From: Betaproteobacteria bacterium
GTDB taxonomy: Bacteria > Pseudomonadota > Gammaproteobacteria > Burkholderiales > Usitatibacteraceae
Length of the DNA stretch: 24,635 bases
Assembly: GCA_025362705.1 (NCBI GenBank)
Contig: JANYFH010000330.1
Span: forward strand, 1 to 24,635
Reading direction: 5' to 3'
Below, piece after piece: positions 15,319-22,723 of the stretch. The notes below the pieces were generated by a model that did not search any database, was not told where the DNA came from, and saw only the letters and a program-made list of their open reading frames with translations. Position numbers and translations under genes: made by a program. How positions within the stretch are numbered: position 1 is the first letter of the stretch; every line of letters starts with the position of its first letter.

Positions 15319-15783
15319 GTGATTGATACCCCACAAATTATTCAGACCACCGCATTGCATGCTGCGATCATCCACCTCACTATTCCGCGAAGTGAGATGC
15401 GGACAGCAATGGGACCGGGTATCGGTGAAGTGATGGCTGCAGTAAAAGCACAGGGCATCGGCCCGGCCGGATCATGGTTCACGCACCATTTGAAGATGGA
15501 TCCCGCAACATTTGATTTCGAGATTTGTGTGCCTGTCACAACACCAGTCAAGCCGGTGGGTCGCGTTAAAGCGGGTGAATGGCCAGCCATGACAGTAGTA
15601 CGAACTGTGCTGTGTGGCGGCTATGAAGGCCTTGGCGTCGCCTGGGGCGAATTCGGTACATGGCTCCAGGCTAACGGACACAAGACCGGTTCAGATCTCT
15701 ACGAATGCTATACGGCGGGCCCGGAGTCCGGTCCCGATCCGGCCAACTGGCGCACGGAACTCAGCAAACGTTTGATCGCGTAA
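15319..15783 (+). CDS. GyrI-like / effector-binding domain protein, GTG start
   Basis: This 154-residue protein looks like a GyrI-like (AraC/MerR effector-binding) domain without a DNA-binding part. It has GPGIGEVMAAVKAQGIGPAG, a central acidic strand FDFEICVPVTTPV (71-83), and GGYEGLGVAWGEFGTWLQANG (99-119). The C-terminal YTAGPESGPDPANWRTEL holds the strand-and-Pro pattern typical of the fold. Stand-alone GyrI-like proteins can bind or hydrolyse small hydrophobic or cationic compounds. The GTG at 15319 has AGGAGA 8 nt upstream, so this start is well supported. It is the last gene of the ArsR operon; the gap to the SRPBCC gene is 58 nt. Confidence 0.8.
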   Translation: MIDTPQIIQTTALHAAIIHLTIPRSEMRTAMGPGIGEVMAAVKAQGIGPAGSWFTHHLKMDPATFDFEICVPVTTPVKPVGRVKAGEWPAMTVVRTVLCGGYEGLGVAWGEFGTWLQANGHKTGSDLYECYTAGPESGPDPANWRTELSKRLIA

Positions 15784-15904
15784 CCTCGCAAAGCCTGAAT
15801 AATCGTGGAGACCGCCATCGCAAAGAAAAGTGCGGCTAGATCGGGAGCTACAGCCGCAATCGACGAGGTCGCGGAGGCAGATTGCGCCGACCGCAACCCC
15901 CAAT

Positions 15905-16771
15905 ATGCTTGAATTGCAGAATCCCTTTGCCGACGAGAGCGGCGTCATCCGCTTGCTTGAACCCGAAGATTGCAATCGCGAGCAAGTCGTCCAGCGGATT
16001 CTTGCCGAGACCTATGACAAACCTTTCGTGATTGAAGAAGGCGATTCGCGTTCATTGTATTTTTCGCGGGCGCTTACGCAAAGTGGCATGCGCCTCAGCG
16101 ATCCGACTGCGCTGGAATTTGCCTACACACAAAAGATGATGAGCTTTCTATTGTTCGTGCATTCGCCTGGGCACATCCTGATGCTTGGGCTGGGCGGCGG
16201 ATCGCTGGCGAAATATTGTCACCAGTATCTTCCATCGACGCGCATTACCGCGGTGGAAATTGACCCGCATATTCTTGCCTTCCGCGATCAATTCATGCTG
16301 CCGCCTGACGACGCGCGGCTCACAATACTGCTCGGCGATGCAGCCGAATACTTGCGCCACTGCGTGGAAAAGCATGACGTGGTGATGATCGATGCCTTTG
16401 ATCGCGACGGCTTCGCCGCCTCAGTATGTACAAGAGAGTTTTATCTGGACGTACGTGATGCCTTGGCAATGCATGGCGCGATGGTGGCAAACATGGTGGG
16501 ACCGAAAGCCGAGCGCGCAGTACATCTGGACATGATTGCGAATGTGTTCGACGGCAACATCATCGTCTTGCCCATTGCGACCGACGGCAATTACCTCGTG
16601 TTCGCGTTTCGCGACGCCAATTTCGAGCCGCGCTGGCGATGGATCGAGGACCAGGCGAAAGCAATGCAAAGACGCTATGGCCTGGATTTTCCGAAGTTCG
16701 CGACCAAGCTCAAGCGGAGCCGCAAGGATGGTTATTTGCAAGCCACGCTACACCAACCGGAAGATTGGTAA
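15905..16771 (+). CDS. Spermidine synthase-like methyltransferase-fold protein
   Basis: This 288-residue protein has the polyamine-synthase fold: LAETYDKPFVIEEGDSRSLYF (N-terminal sheet), SAM-type nucleotide loop ILMLGLGGGSLAK, the acidic VEIDPHIL, LLGDAAEYL, and DVVMIDAFD in the place of the catalytic Asp region. The loop after it (RDGFAASVCTREFY) lacks the usual DxxDPxGP of true spermidine synthases, so aminopropyl transfer is unproven. Many proteins of this group in proteobacteria are only SpeE-like. ATG 15905 starts at MLELQNPFADESG, a natural N terminus. A GTG at 15830 would add 25 Arg/Gln-rich residues, and neither has a good Shine-Dalgarno. Confidence 0.8.
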   Translation: MLELQNPFADESGVIRLLEPEDCNREQVVQRILAETYDKPFVIEEGDSRSLYFSRALTQSGMRLSDPTALEFAYTQKMMSFLLFVHSPGHILMLGLGGGSLAKYCHQYLPSTRITAVEIDPHILAFRDQFMLPPDDARLTILLGDAAEYLRHCVEKHDVVMIDAFDRDGFAASVCTREFYLDVRDALAMHGAMVANMVGPKAERAVHLDMIANVFDGNIIVLPIATDGNYLVFAFRDANFEPRWRWIEDQAKAMQRRYGLDFPKFATKLKRSRKDGYLQATLHQPEDW

Positions 16772-16805
16772 TGCTGAGACATACCCTGGGTATCATTTGC
16801 GAACA

Positions 16806-17678
16806 ATGATCGCCACCATTTCATCGATTGTTTCCAGTCACAAGCGCGGATTCGCAATGCTGCTATGGGCGCTCATGGCACCGGTATTTGGCGCAGCAGG
16901 ATGGCTGCTGAGCTTCAAGCTGATCGTCATGGCGGAGCGCAACTGGGAACTCGCGCAAGATTATCGCGAAGTGAAGGGAGATGCGGTTCAGCATAACGAC
17001 AAAACCGCCAACGGTACGCCAGAGCGCTGGTACGCAGCAACATACGAAGTTGCCGGTAAACCCTATTACACCGAACGCCTCACCGTGCTTGATGACAGCG
17101 CGCTCGACGAACCAGACAATACTGCAGTCGCAAGGGCACTTGAGGCAGCCTACAAAAGCGCGTCAAAAATTAGCATCTGGGTCAGCCCCGGCAATCCACA
17201 ATCGGCGTTCGTCTCGCGCGATTTTCCCGATCAGGCAGTTCTGCGCCGCCTGCCGCTCGGCATTGCCTTTGCAGTGCTCGCAATCGCTGGTGTGGCGGGC
17301 TTGCTTGGTGCCGTGTTCAATTTCGGCTACTACCAGCGGTTCTTCGCCCAGGTCCGTGGCTGGGGAATTTGCGCGTTATTGTGCGGGTTCGTACTCCCGC
17401 TGCGGCTTTTTTTCATCGATCCCGACGCTGACTTTGGCGATACCGCAAACGAGCTCGTTTCCATTCTTGAGCTTGTTGCCTCTTTGTTTTTGATCGTTGC
17501 TGTATCGACTATGTTTGAGTGCAATAGGGATAAACCAGTCGCTCGTGCTGGCGCAAAGAAGACGAAGCCGGATACGACAGCAGGTGCAGTGCACGATGCC
17601 GGCGCACCAAGGGAAGGAAAGTCCCGGATCACGCATAACGACAAGAGCAAGCGCAATTCGCTGCGCGACAGGCGTTAG
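16806..17678 (+). CDS. DUF3592-like membrane protein
   Basis: This 290-residue protein has TM segments at about 16-38, 140-165, 175-195 and 210-230, and an extracytoplasmic-type domain between the first two. The middle part has WYAATYEVAGKPYYTERL, later ISIWVSPGNPQSAFVSRDF, which is the YEV...V.Y.P.NP pattern of DUF3592 proteins. A Lys/Arg-rich hydrophilic tail of about 50 residues ends the protein. The start ATG 16806 is 34 nt past the preceding stop with no clear Shine-Dalgarno; an internal ATG at residue 18 is possible. Function is unknown. Co-transcription with the spermidine-synthase-like gene is likely from spacing. Confidence 0.6.
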   Translation: MIATISSIVSSHKRGFAMLLWALMAPVFGAAGWLLSFKLIVMAERNWELAQDYREVKGDAVQHNDKTANGTPERWYAATYEVAGKPYYTERLTVLDDSALDEPDNTAVARALEAAYKSASKISIWVSPGNPQSAFVSRDFPDQAVLRRLPLGIAFAVLAIAGVAGLLGAVFNFGYYQRFFAQVRGWGICALLCGFVLPLRLFFIDPDADFGDTANELVSILELVASLFLIVAVSTMFECNRDKPVARAGAKKTKPDTTAGAVHDAGAPREGKSRITHNDKSKRNSLRDRR

Positions 17679-17820
17679 CGATTGACTTACGCAATTCGGG
17701 CCATCGGTCGAGTGTGGAGAATATGGACTATCGCAAATAGGTTTATTTTTGCCTCAAAAGGTGCCAGCATGCATTGGCGCTACCGTAAGCCAACCGGATC
17801 AACCTGAAGGAGAATCCCCC

Positions 17821-18213
17821 ATGAAAACCAATCACACTATTTTTCTGCTTTCCGCGCTCGCATGCCTTGCATTGCCTGCGGACGCCGCTGATCGCATGCG
17901 CACTGGCCAGTGGACCGGGACAACAACGGTGAACACGAAGACATTCAATACGTCGACCTGCGTTACGCCGAGCGACGCAGATGCCATGAATGGCGATGCC
18001 AAATCGATCCGGACACAGTTGGAGAAATCTATCCCGCCGGAGATTTGCAAACTGACAGATATCAAAGTAAATGGTGATCAGGTCATTTACACCTCTACAT
18101 GCAAGGTTGGCGCGCCAACTGTGGTGACTACAAATTATCACGGTAATAGCTTTGAATCGACGAGCAGCAGCGGCACGACGTCTGTGGCCAAGCTGGTGGG
18201 CGCTTGCAAGTAG
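17821..18213 (+). CDS. Exported DUF3617 family protein
   Basis: This 130-residue precursor has a Sec signal peptide: MKTNHTIFLLSALACLALPADAAD, with cleavage likely after ADA. The mature part has the DUF3617 layout: MRTGQWTGTTTV, a Cys in STCVTPSDA, then PPEICKLTDIKVNGDQVIYTSTCKV and a TNYHGNSFESTSSS strand, ending in Cys. The four Cys could form two disulphides in the periplasm. The function is not known. AAGGAG 8-9 nt before the ATG fixes the start; a longer frame from 17749 is not supported. It is a single gene between the DUF3592-like gene and the amidase. Confidence 0.82.
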   Translation: MKTNHTIFLLSALACLALPADAADRMRTGQWTGTTTVNTKTFNTSTCVTPSDADAMNGDAKSIRTQLEKSIPPEICKLTDIKVNGDQVIYTSTCKVGAPTVVTTNYHGNSFESTSSSGTTSVAKLVGACK

Positions 18214-18379
18214 GAAGTTGTTCGGCGTAGTGCGGAATGATGTTATCGGGCAGTGATAATTAGTATGTCGGCTTAGCTTTATTGAACGACGCAACATCAG
18301 AAGTGCCTGTTTATTTTCAGTAACATTAATGCGCGCCGCCGTCGCTCCTGCGGCTCACCCCTCCTGAAAATGAGACCCT

Positions 18380-20185
18380 ATGAAATCCCGCCGTCAATTC
18401 CTGATTAAAGCGCCACTCGGCCTGCTGGCCGCCACCACGGTCAATATCACCTCCAGTAACGCGGAGGAACCGAAACCAGCAGCGCCACCGCCCGGTGCAC
18501 CTCCCACTTTTGGTACCTTGCCTGCGGTCGGTCCTGATGTTTCACCGGCGACGTTTACCGAAGCCGGGAAGCTCGCGCAGGTGACGATGAGCATCGCTGA
18601 ACGCGAGATGGCGGCAAGCAGTTGGCGCACCTCGATGGCGGCGATGCTCGAGCGGCGTACCGGCCCGCGCAAATTGGCGTTGGAAGATAGCGTTGCGCCC
18701 GCGACGCAATGGAACCCCGTATTGCCCGGCATGAAAGCTGGCCCGGCACGTGACCGGTTCGTGCGCAGCAAAACCGATGCGGGGCCGCTGCCCAAGCGCG
18801 ACGACGATATCGCTTTCGCGCCGGTGAGCAAGCTCTCGCGCTGGATCGAGAGCAGGGCGCTCAGTTCCGAGCGACTCACACGCATCTATCTAGAGCGCAT
18901 TCAGCGTTTCGATCCCAAGTTGCGTTGCGTCATTACGCTCACGGCCGATCACGCGCTCGCACAAGCGAAGAAAGCTGACCAGGAAATCGCCGCCGGCAAG
19001 TATCGCGGGCCGCTGCATGGTATTCCGTACGGCGTCAAGGATCTACTCGACACTGCGGGTATTGCCACCACTTGGGGCGCGGAGCCATTTCGTAATCGCG
19101 TTCCGGTCGCTGATTCGGTGGTGGTCGCGAGACTGACTGCGGCAGGCGCCGTACTTATCGCCAAGCTGAGCCTGGGCGCGCTGGCGCTGAACGATATCTG
19201 GTTTGGCGGCCAGACCATGAATCCCTGGTTGCTGGAGGAGGGTGCGTCTGGATCGAGTGCAGGGCCAGGTGCGGCGATGGCAGCCGGGCTGGTGGCGTTC
19301 TCGATCGGTAGCGAGACCGGCGGCAGCATTATCAGTCCCGCCATGCGCTGCGGTGTCACTGGCCTGCGTCCCACCTATGGCCGCGTACCGCGAACCGGCG
19401 CGATGACGCTATGCTGGTCGCTCGACAAACTTGGCCCGATGACGCGCAGCGTGGAAGATGCGATGCTGGTCTTGAAGACGATCACCGGCCCCGATAAAGG
19501 TGACATCGGCAGTGTGCCCTGCAAGCTCGACTTCGATGTCAACGCCGCGATCAAGGGTTTGAAAATCGGCTATGTGCCCGCCTGGATGAAAGAAGACCCG
19601 GCCACCGATGTCGACCGCGCGGCGCTGGAAGCCGCAAAGACCCTCGGCATGGTCCCCACACCGATTTCGTTGCCCGACTGGCCCTACCAATCGCTCAACC
19701 TGATTCTGTTCGCGGAAGGAGCGGCAGCGTTCGAGGAAATCATTCTGGATGGACGCGCCAATCAACTCAAGATACAAGTCCCTGACGCCTGGCCCAATAT
19801 GTTTCGTGAATCACGTTTTTTGTCGGCAGTGGATTTCGTCCAGGCCGATCGCATGCGTCGCAAAGTGACGCTGGAAATGGCACGCGTGTTTTCCGAAGTC
19901 GATTTATTGCTGGTGCCGTCCCTGCGCGACGAGATGCTCACGATATCGAATAACACCGGTCATCCTTCGCTCACTTTGCGCACGGGTTCGGTTGAGGTTT
20001 CAGAGGCGCGCAGCGATTGGGCACCGGATACCAAGAGTCCGCCGGCGAAATTTGCAACACCGCGCCGGGTGCCGCACGGCGTGACGCTCATCGGCAGGCT
20101 GTTTGATGAAGGTACCATCGCACGTGCCGGGATGGCGCTTGAAAAAATATCGGCAGTATCGGCTGAGCGACCACCGGGGTTTTAG
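18380..20185 (+). CDS. Tat-exported amidase (amidase signature family)
   Basis: This 601-residue protein opens with a twin-arginine signal, SRRQFLIK (3-10), and an Ala/Pro-rich stretch, so it should be exported folded to the periplasm. The amidase signature core begins near 150 (SKLSRWIESRALSSERLTRIYLERI). The catalytic triad is intact: K220 in YGVKDLLDTAG, cis-Ser S292 in GASGSSAGPG, nucleophile S316 in GSETGGSI. About 110 residues between the signal and the core (proline-rich, then helical TEAGKLAQVTMSIAERE) are typical of exported Asp-tRNA/Glu-tRNA amidotransferase-like amidases annotated only as amidase. It hydrolyses an amide; the substrate is unknown. It is not a GatA, since gatB/gatC are absent. 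The start ATG 18380 gives the Tat motif directly. Confidence 0.88.
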   Translation: MKSRRQFLIKAPLGLLAATTVNITSSNAEEPKPAAPPPGAPPTFGTLPAVGPDVSPATFTEAGKLAQVTMSIAEREMAASSWRTSMAAMLERRTGPRKLALEDSVAPATQWNPVLPGMKAGPARDRFVRSKTDAGPLPKRDDDIAFAPVSKLSRWIESRALSSERLTRIYLERIQRFDPKLRCVITLTADHALAQAKKADQEIAAGKYRGPLHGIPYGVKDLLDTAGIATTWGAEPFRNRVPVADSVVVARLTAAGAVLIAKLSLGALALNDIWFGGQTMNPWLLEEGASGSSAGPGAAMAAGLVAFSIGSETGGSIISPAMRCGVTGLRPTYGRVPRTGAMTLCWSLDKLGPMTRSVEDAMLVLKTITGPDKGDIGSVPCKLDFDVNAAIKGLKIGYVPAWMKEDPATDVDRAALEAAKTLGMVPTPISLPDWPYQSLNLILFAEGAAAFEEIILDGRANQLKIQVPDAWPNMFRESRFLSAVDFVQADRMRRKVTLEMARVFSEVDLLLVPSLRDEMLTISNNTGHPSLTLRTGSVEVSEARSDWAPDTKSPPAKFATPRRVPHGVTLIGRLFDEGTIARAGMALEKISAVSAERPPGF

Positions 20186-20400
20186 GACGATTGTTTGTTA
20201 GGCAGCATATTTTGGGGCTGTTGGGTTCCGCGTCGGCCGTCGTCGCAAGACATTGCACCATTTGCAATCAGGCTTGCGCCATTAGCCGTGAAATTTCTTT
20301 TGTAACGGAATTGCGGAACGGTAATGCCGGCAAGGGAAATCGTGATCGCGGGTATTAAGCGATGCCGATGTCACATCGGCCATAGATCGTTTGGCCGCCA
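20182..20400 (-). pseudogene. Decayed copy of the C-terminal part of the GLWWN-type secreted protein
   Basis: Read on the minus strand, this gap after the amidase encodes pieces matching the intact gene at 22724-23617. GGQTIYGRCDIGIA (from 20399 down) matches GGRATYGQYDIGIA. After a frameshift and stop, ITISLAGIT and NFTANGASLIANGAMSC match IIISLAGVT and NFTTNGTRLIASGAMSC. DDGRRGT then matches NDGRRGT. The DNA at 20224-20294 agrees with the gene at 22841-22911 at about four of five bases. The remnant ends at a TAA (20182-20184) overlapping the amidase stop. The N-terminal two thirds is missing. It is therefore a relic of a paralogue, not an active gene. Confidence 0.8.
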
Positions 20401-20464
20401 CGCAGGATTTCGGAGTACAAAATAGTTACGCCGATTCCGGCGCTAAAGAAATTTGCATTAATGC

Positions 20465-20493
20465 TTGCGTTTCTTAATACGAACCATTATCAT
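20465..20493 (+). promoter_or_regulatory. Promoter candidate of the iron-uptake operon
   Basis: TTGCGT (20465-20470) and TATCAT (20488-20493) are spaced 17 nt and lie 38 nt ahead of the first gene. The -35 is weak (3 of 6) and the -10 good (5 of 6). The Fur-like site overlaps it. Confidence 0.4.
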
Positions 20494-20497
20494 TTGC
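20479..20497. promoter_or_regulatory. Fur-box-like operator
   Basis: ACGAACCATTATCATTTGC at 20479-20497 matches the 19-bp Fur consensus (GATAATGATTATCATTATC orientation) at 12 of 19 positions, with an unbroken core CATTATCATT-like stretch. It covers the candidate -10 of an operon whose second gene is an FTR1 iron permease, which makes iron-dependent repression likely. Confidence 0.6.
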
Positions 20498-20530
20498 ATG
20501 TAAACAACACTCCCTTGCGGAATACGGAAT

Positions 20531-20851
20531 ATGCAAAAACTCATCGCACCGCTGCTTCTTGCTTTCTCGGTAACGGCTTTCGCCACAGACATCGAGATCA
20601 AGCTTGTCATTGAAAATCATCGTTTCCAGCCAAGTACGGTGAATGTGCCAGCTGGCCAAAAGATCAAACTGGTGATTGAGAACCGCGATGCGACGCCAGA
20701 AGAATTCGACAGCCACGCGCTTAACCGCGAAAAGGTTATTCCCGCTAAGTCTACGGCATCGATATACATCGGACCACTGGCCGCAGGTAGCTATCCTTTT
20801 GTTGGCGAATTCAACGAAAAGACCGCGAACGGTATCATCGTCGCGAAGTAG
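20531..20851 (+). CDS. Periplasmic cupredoxin-fold protein of an FTR1 iron-uptake operon (FtrB-like)
   Basis: This 106-residue precursor has a signal peptide (MQKLIAPLLLAFSVTAFA, cleavage before TDIEIK) and a single cupredoxin domain: IENHRFQPSTVNVPAGQKIKLVIENRDATPEEF, then EKVIPAKSTASIYIGPLAAGSYPFVGEF. The usual blue-copper C-terminal Cys-x-His-x-Met loop is absent; the equivalent loop reads FVGEFNEKTANGI. A Glu/Asp/His-rich EEFDSHAL replaces the usual His site. This fits the FTR1-linked group (FtrB, EfeO cupredoxin domain), thought to handle iron outside the membrane. It is the first gene behind the Fur-like site and lies 11 nt ahead of the permease gene. The start ATG 20531 gives a normal signal peptide. 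Confidence 0.8.
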   Translation: MQKLIAPLLLAFSVTAFATDIEIKLVIENHRFQPSTVNVPAGQKIKLVIENRDATPEEFDSHALNREKVIPAKSTASIYIGPLAAGSYPFVGEFNEKTANGIIVAK

Positions 20852-20862
20852 GAGCGTCGAAC

Positions 20863-21711
20863 GTGTTTGGCACTGCATTGATTGTATTTCGTGAAGTACT
20901 CGAAGCCGCCCTGATCATCGGCGTGATGGCGGCGGCCACCAAAGGAGTACCGACCAGAGGGCGTTGGTTGCTCGGCGGCACGCTACTTGGCTTGGCTGGC
21001 TCGGCTATCGTTGCCGCAAGCATGGAAGGCATCGCGCAATTTGCCGATGGCCTCGGCCAGGAAATTTTCAATGCGTCTATTCTTGGCGTGGCGGTACTGA
21101 TGCTTGCATGGCACAGCATATGGATGGCCAGTCATGGCCGGGCGCTTGCTGTCGAAGCGCAGTCGATCGGCGGCGCCATACGTGACGGCCAGCGAACGCT
21201 GTCGGTACTGATGGTGGTCGTCGCCATCGCGGTTCTTCGCGAAGGGGCCGAGACGGTTCTGTTCCTCTATGGTGTGGCACTTTCGGGTTCCTCCAGTGTG
21301 GTCGAAATGTCGGTGGGCGGCGCGTTGGGAATGGTCGGTGGGGCGGTGGTCGGCGTCACACTCTATTTCGGACTACTGCGCATTCCCGTGCGGTGGTTCT
21401 TTGCGGCAACTTCCGTGCTGGTGCTGCTGCTGGCCGCAGGAATGGCGGCACAGGCAGCGCGATTCCTCGTACAAGCCGATCTACTGCCCAGTCTCAAATC
21501 CCCGTTGTGGGACATATCGAGCGTCTTGCCGAATGAATCGGCCTTTGGCGCCGTGTTGCATGGACTGATCGGCTACGACGCCCACCCTGCTGGCATACAG
21601 GTTCTGTTTTATGTCGTCGTAGGGGTCGCAATCGCGGCGGGCATGCGGTGGGTTAAATCACGAAAAAAAATCACCAAGACAACTTCGAAAAAATACGTTC
21701 ACACTTATTAA
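20863..21711 (+). CDS. FTR1-family iron permease (FtrC/EfeU-like)
   Basis: This 282-residue inner-membrane protein has about seven TM segments. It has both FTR1 iron-binding RExxE motifs: REVLE at 10-14 in the first helix and REGAE at 126-130. A loop with GYDAHPAGIQVLFY precedes the last TM segment, and a short Lys-rich tail (RKKITKTTSKK) ends inside the cytoplasm. The protein moves iron through the inner membrane. The GTG start at 20863 has AGGAG 9 nt upstream, and the N terminus MFGTALIVFREVLEA is the family one. The TAA overlaps the ATG of the next gene by one base (21711), implying coupled translation. FtrA/P19 and FtrD of the Bordetella/Brucella systems are not in the window. Confidence 0.9.
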   Translation: MFGTALIVFREVLEAALIIGVMAAATKGVPTRGRWLLGGTLLGLAGSAIVAASMEGIAQFADGLGQEIFNASILGVAVLMLAWHSIWMASHGRALAVEAQSIGGAIRDGQRTLSVLMVVVAIAVLREGAETVLFLYGVALSGSSSVVEMSVGGALGMVGGAVVGVTLYFGLLRIPVRWFFAATSVLVLLLAAGMAAQAARFLVQADLLPSLKSPLWDISSVLPNESAFGAVLHGLIGYDAHPAGIQVLFYVVVGVAIAAGMRWVKSRKKITKTTSKKYVHTY

Positions 21712-22457
21712 TGAAAAACAAAATTGCTCCTTTTCTAATTTCGATCTCCGCCATTTCCAGTCCGGCGTGGGCCGATCCCGAAGACTATGTAAAGGTGCCC
21801 ACCGTCGAATACGGCGAACGTGAACTGGAGGTGAAGTACGGCTCCAGCAAATTCGCGAACGACAAAGGGCAATTTTCCACAGGCACATTCGGTTTGGGTT
21901 ACGGCATTACCCCATACTGGTTCACCGAAGCGTATATGAAGTATAAAAAGGCGCCCGGCGAGCGTACGCATTACGATGCATTCGAATGGGAAAACAAATT
22001 CCAACTTACCGAGACAGGCAAATACCCGGTGGATATTGGCTTGTTCATCGAACTCGAAGTGCCGCGCGATCGCAACGAAGGCTATGAATTTCGCTTTGGC
22101 CCACTGCTGCAGGGCGAATTTGATCGAGTTCAGGTTAACGCCAATCTGTTCCTGAAGCGGCAGGTGGGTCTGGCTTCGGACAGCGAACCGGCGGTCACCG
22201 AATTTCATTACCAACTGCAGGCGAAATATCGGCTGATGCGCGAATTCGAATTTGGTGTACAAGCTTTTGGCGAACTGGGGAAATGGAATCACTGGGAACC
22301 GCGTGAGCAGCAGAATCATCGCATCGGCCCGGCAATCTTCGGCAAGATTCCTCTGGGCGGAAAAGAAGCCATGCGTTACGACGCTGCATGGCTAGTTGGC
22401 GCTAGCAAGGCAGCGCCGGATTCGACGCTGCGGTTTCAATTTGAATACGAATTTTGA
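21711..22457 (+). CDS. Outer-membrane beta-barrel-like protein linked to the FTR1 operon
   Basis: This 248-residue precursor has a signal peptide MKNKIAPFLISISAISSPAWA (cleavage before DPEDY). The mature part is made of alternating polar/aromatic strands (YGERELEVKYGSSKF, TFGLGYGITPYWFTEAYMKYKK, FEWENKFQLTETGKYPVDIGLFIELEV) and ends in FQFEYEF, a terminal Phe strand typical of outer-membrane barrels. I do not recognise a named family. The one-base overlap with the FTR1 stop makes it part of the operon, so a role in passage of iron or of an iron ligand over the outer membrane is plausible but inferred. It lacks TonB-box or plug features, and at about 227 mature residues it is too small for a TonB receptor. 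Confidence 0.75.
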   Translation: MKNKIAPFLISISAISSPAWADPEDYVKVPTVEYGERELEVKYGSSKFANDKGQFSTGTFGLGYGITPYWFTEAYMKYKKAPGERTHYDAFEWENKFQLTETGKYPVDIGLFIELEVPRDRNEGYEFRFGPLLQGEFDRVQVNANLFLKRQVGLASDSEPAVTEFHYQLQAKYRLMREFEFGVQAFGELGKWNHWEPREQQNHRIGPAIFGKIPLGGKEAMRYDAAWLVGASKAAPDSTLRFQFEYEF

Positions 22458-22723
22458 GCTGGTACTACAACGCAACGCCCAACACCACAGCGATCAGAAA
22501 AACGGACAAGCGGGAATTATTTCCCAGAAATAATCCATCTCGGCAAAGGTCACGGCCATCTTCCGCGAGCTAATTCCTTAGCGAATTCCCGCGTAGATCG
22601 CCAGTGGCGGGTTTTACAGGGAGGAAATACCTGAAATGCCGCACCAGTCATAGAGTTTCACCAATAATTCTTCGGGCGCGAAAACGACGCAGAGGCAACA
22701 TCCTGTGTATCGGCTGATTGTAG
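22458..22723. other. 266-bp gap between convergent genes with hairpin-forming sequence
   Basis: This gap holds no gene. ATTATTTC (22516-22523) pairs with GAAATAAT (22527-22534), extended by GG/CC with one bulged base. GCGGGAATT (22510-22518) and AATTCCCGC (22584-22592) form a longer-range exact inverted repeat. A small CGCC/GGCG stem followed by TTTT lies near 22598-22613. These may end the iron operon's transcript; none is a textbook terminator. Confidence 0.4.

Noticed and set aside
15805..15912. A 34-codon GTG-started frame (Ala-rich peptide) just before the spermidine-synthase-like gene
   Set aside because: Composition looks protein-like and its stop overlaps the next ATG, but there is no Shine-Dalgarno and it is too short to support without homologues.
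16536..16805. N-terminal extension of the DUF3592-like frame through the spermidine-synthase-like gene
   Set aside because: The extra residues are a Cys/Ser/Arg-rich out-of-frame reading of the upstream gene; the membrane protein starts naturally at ATG 16806.
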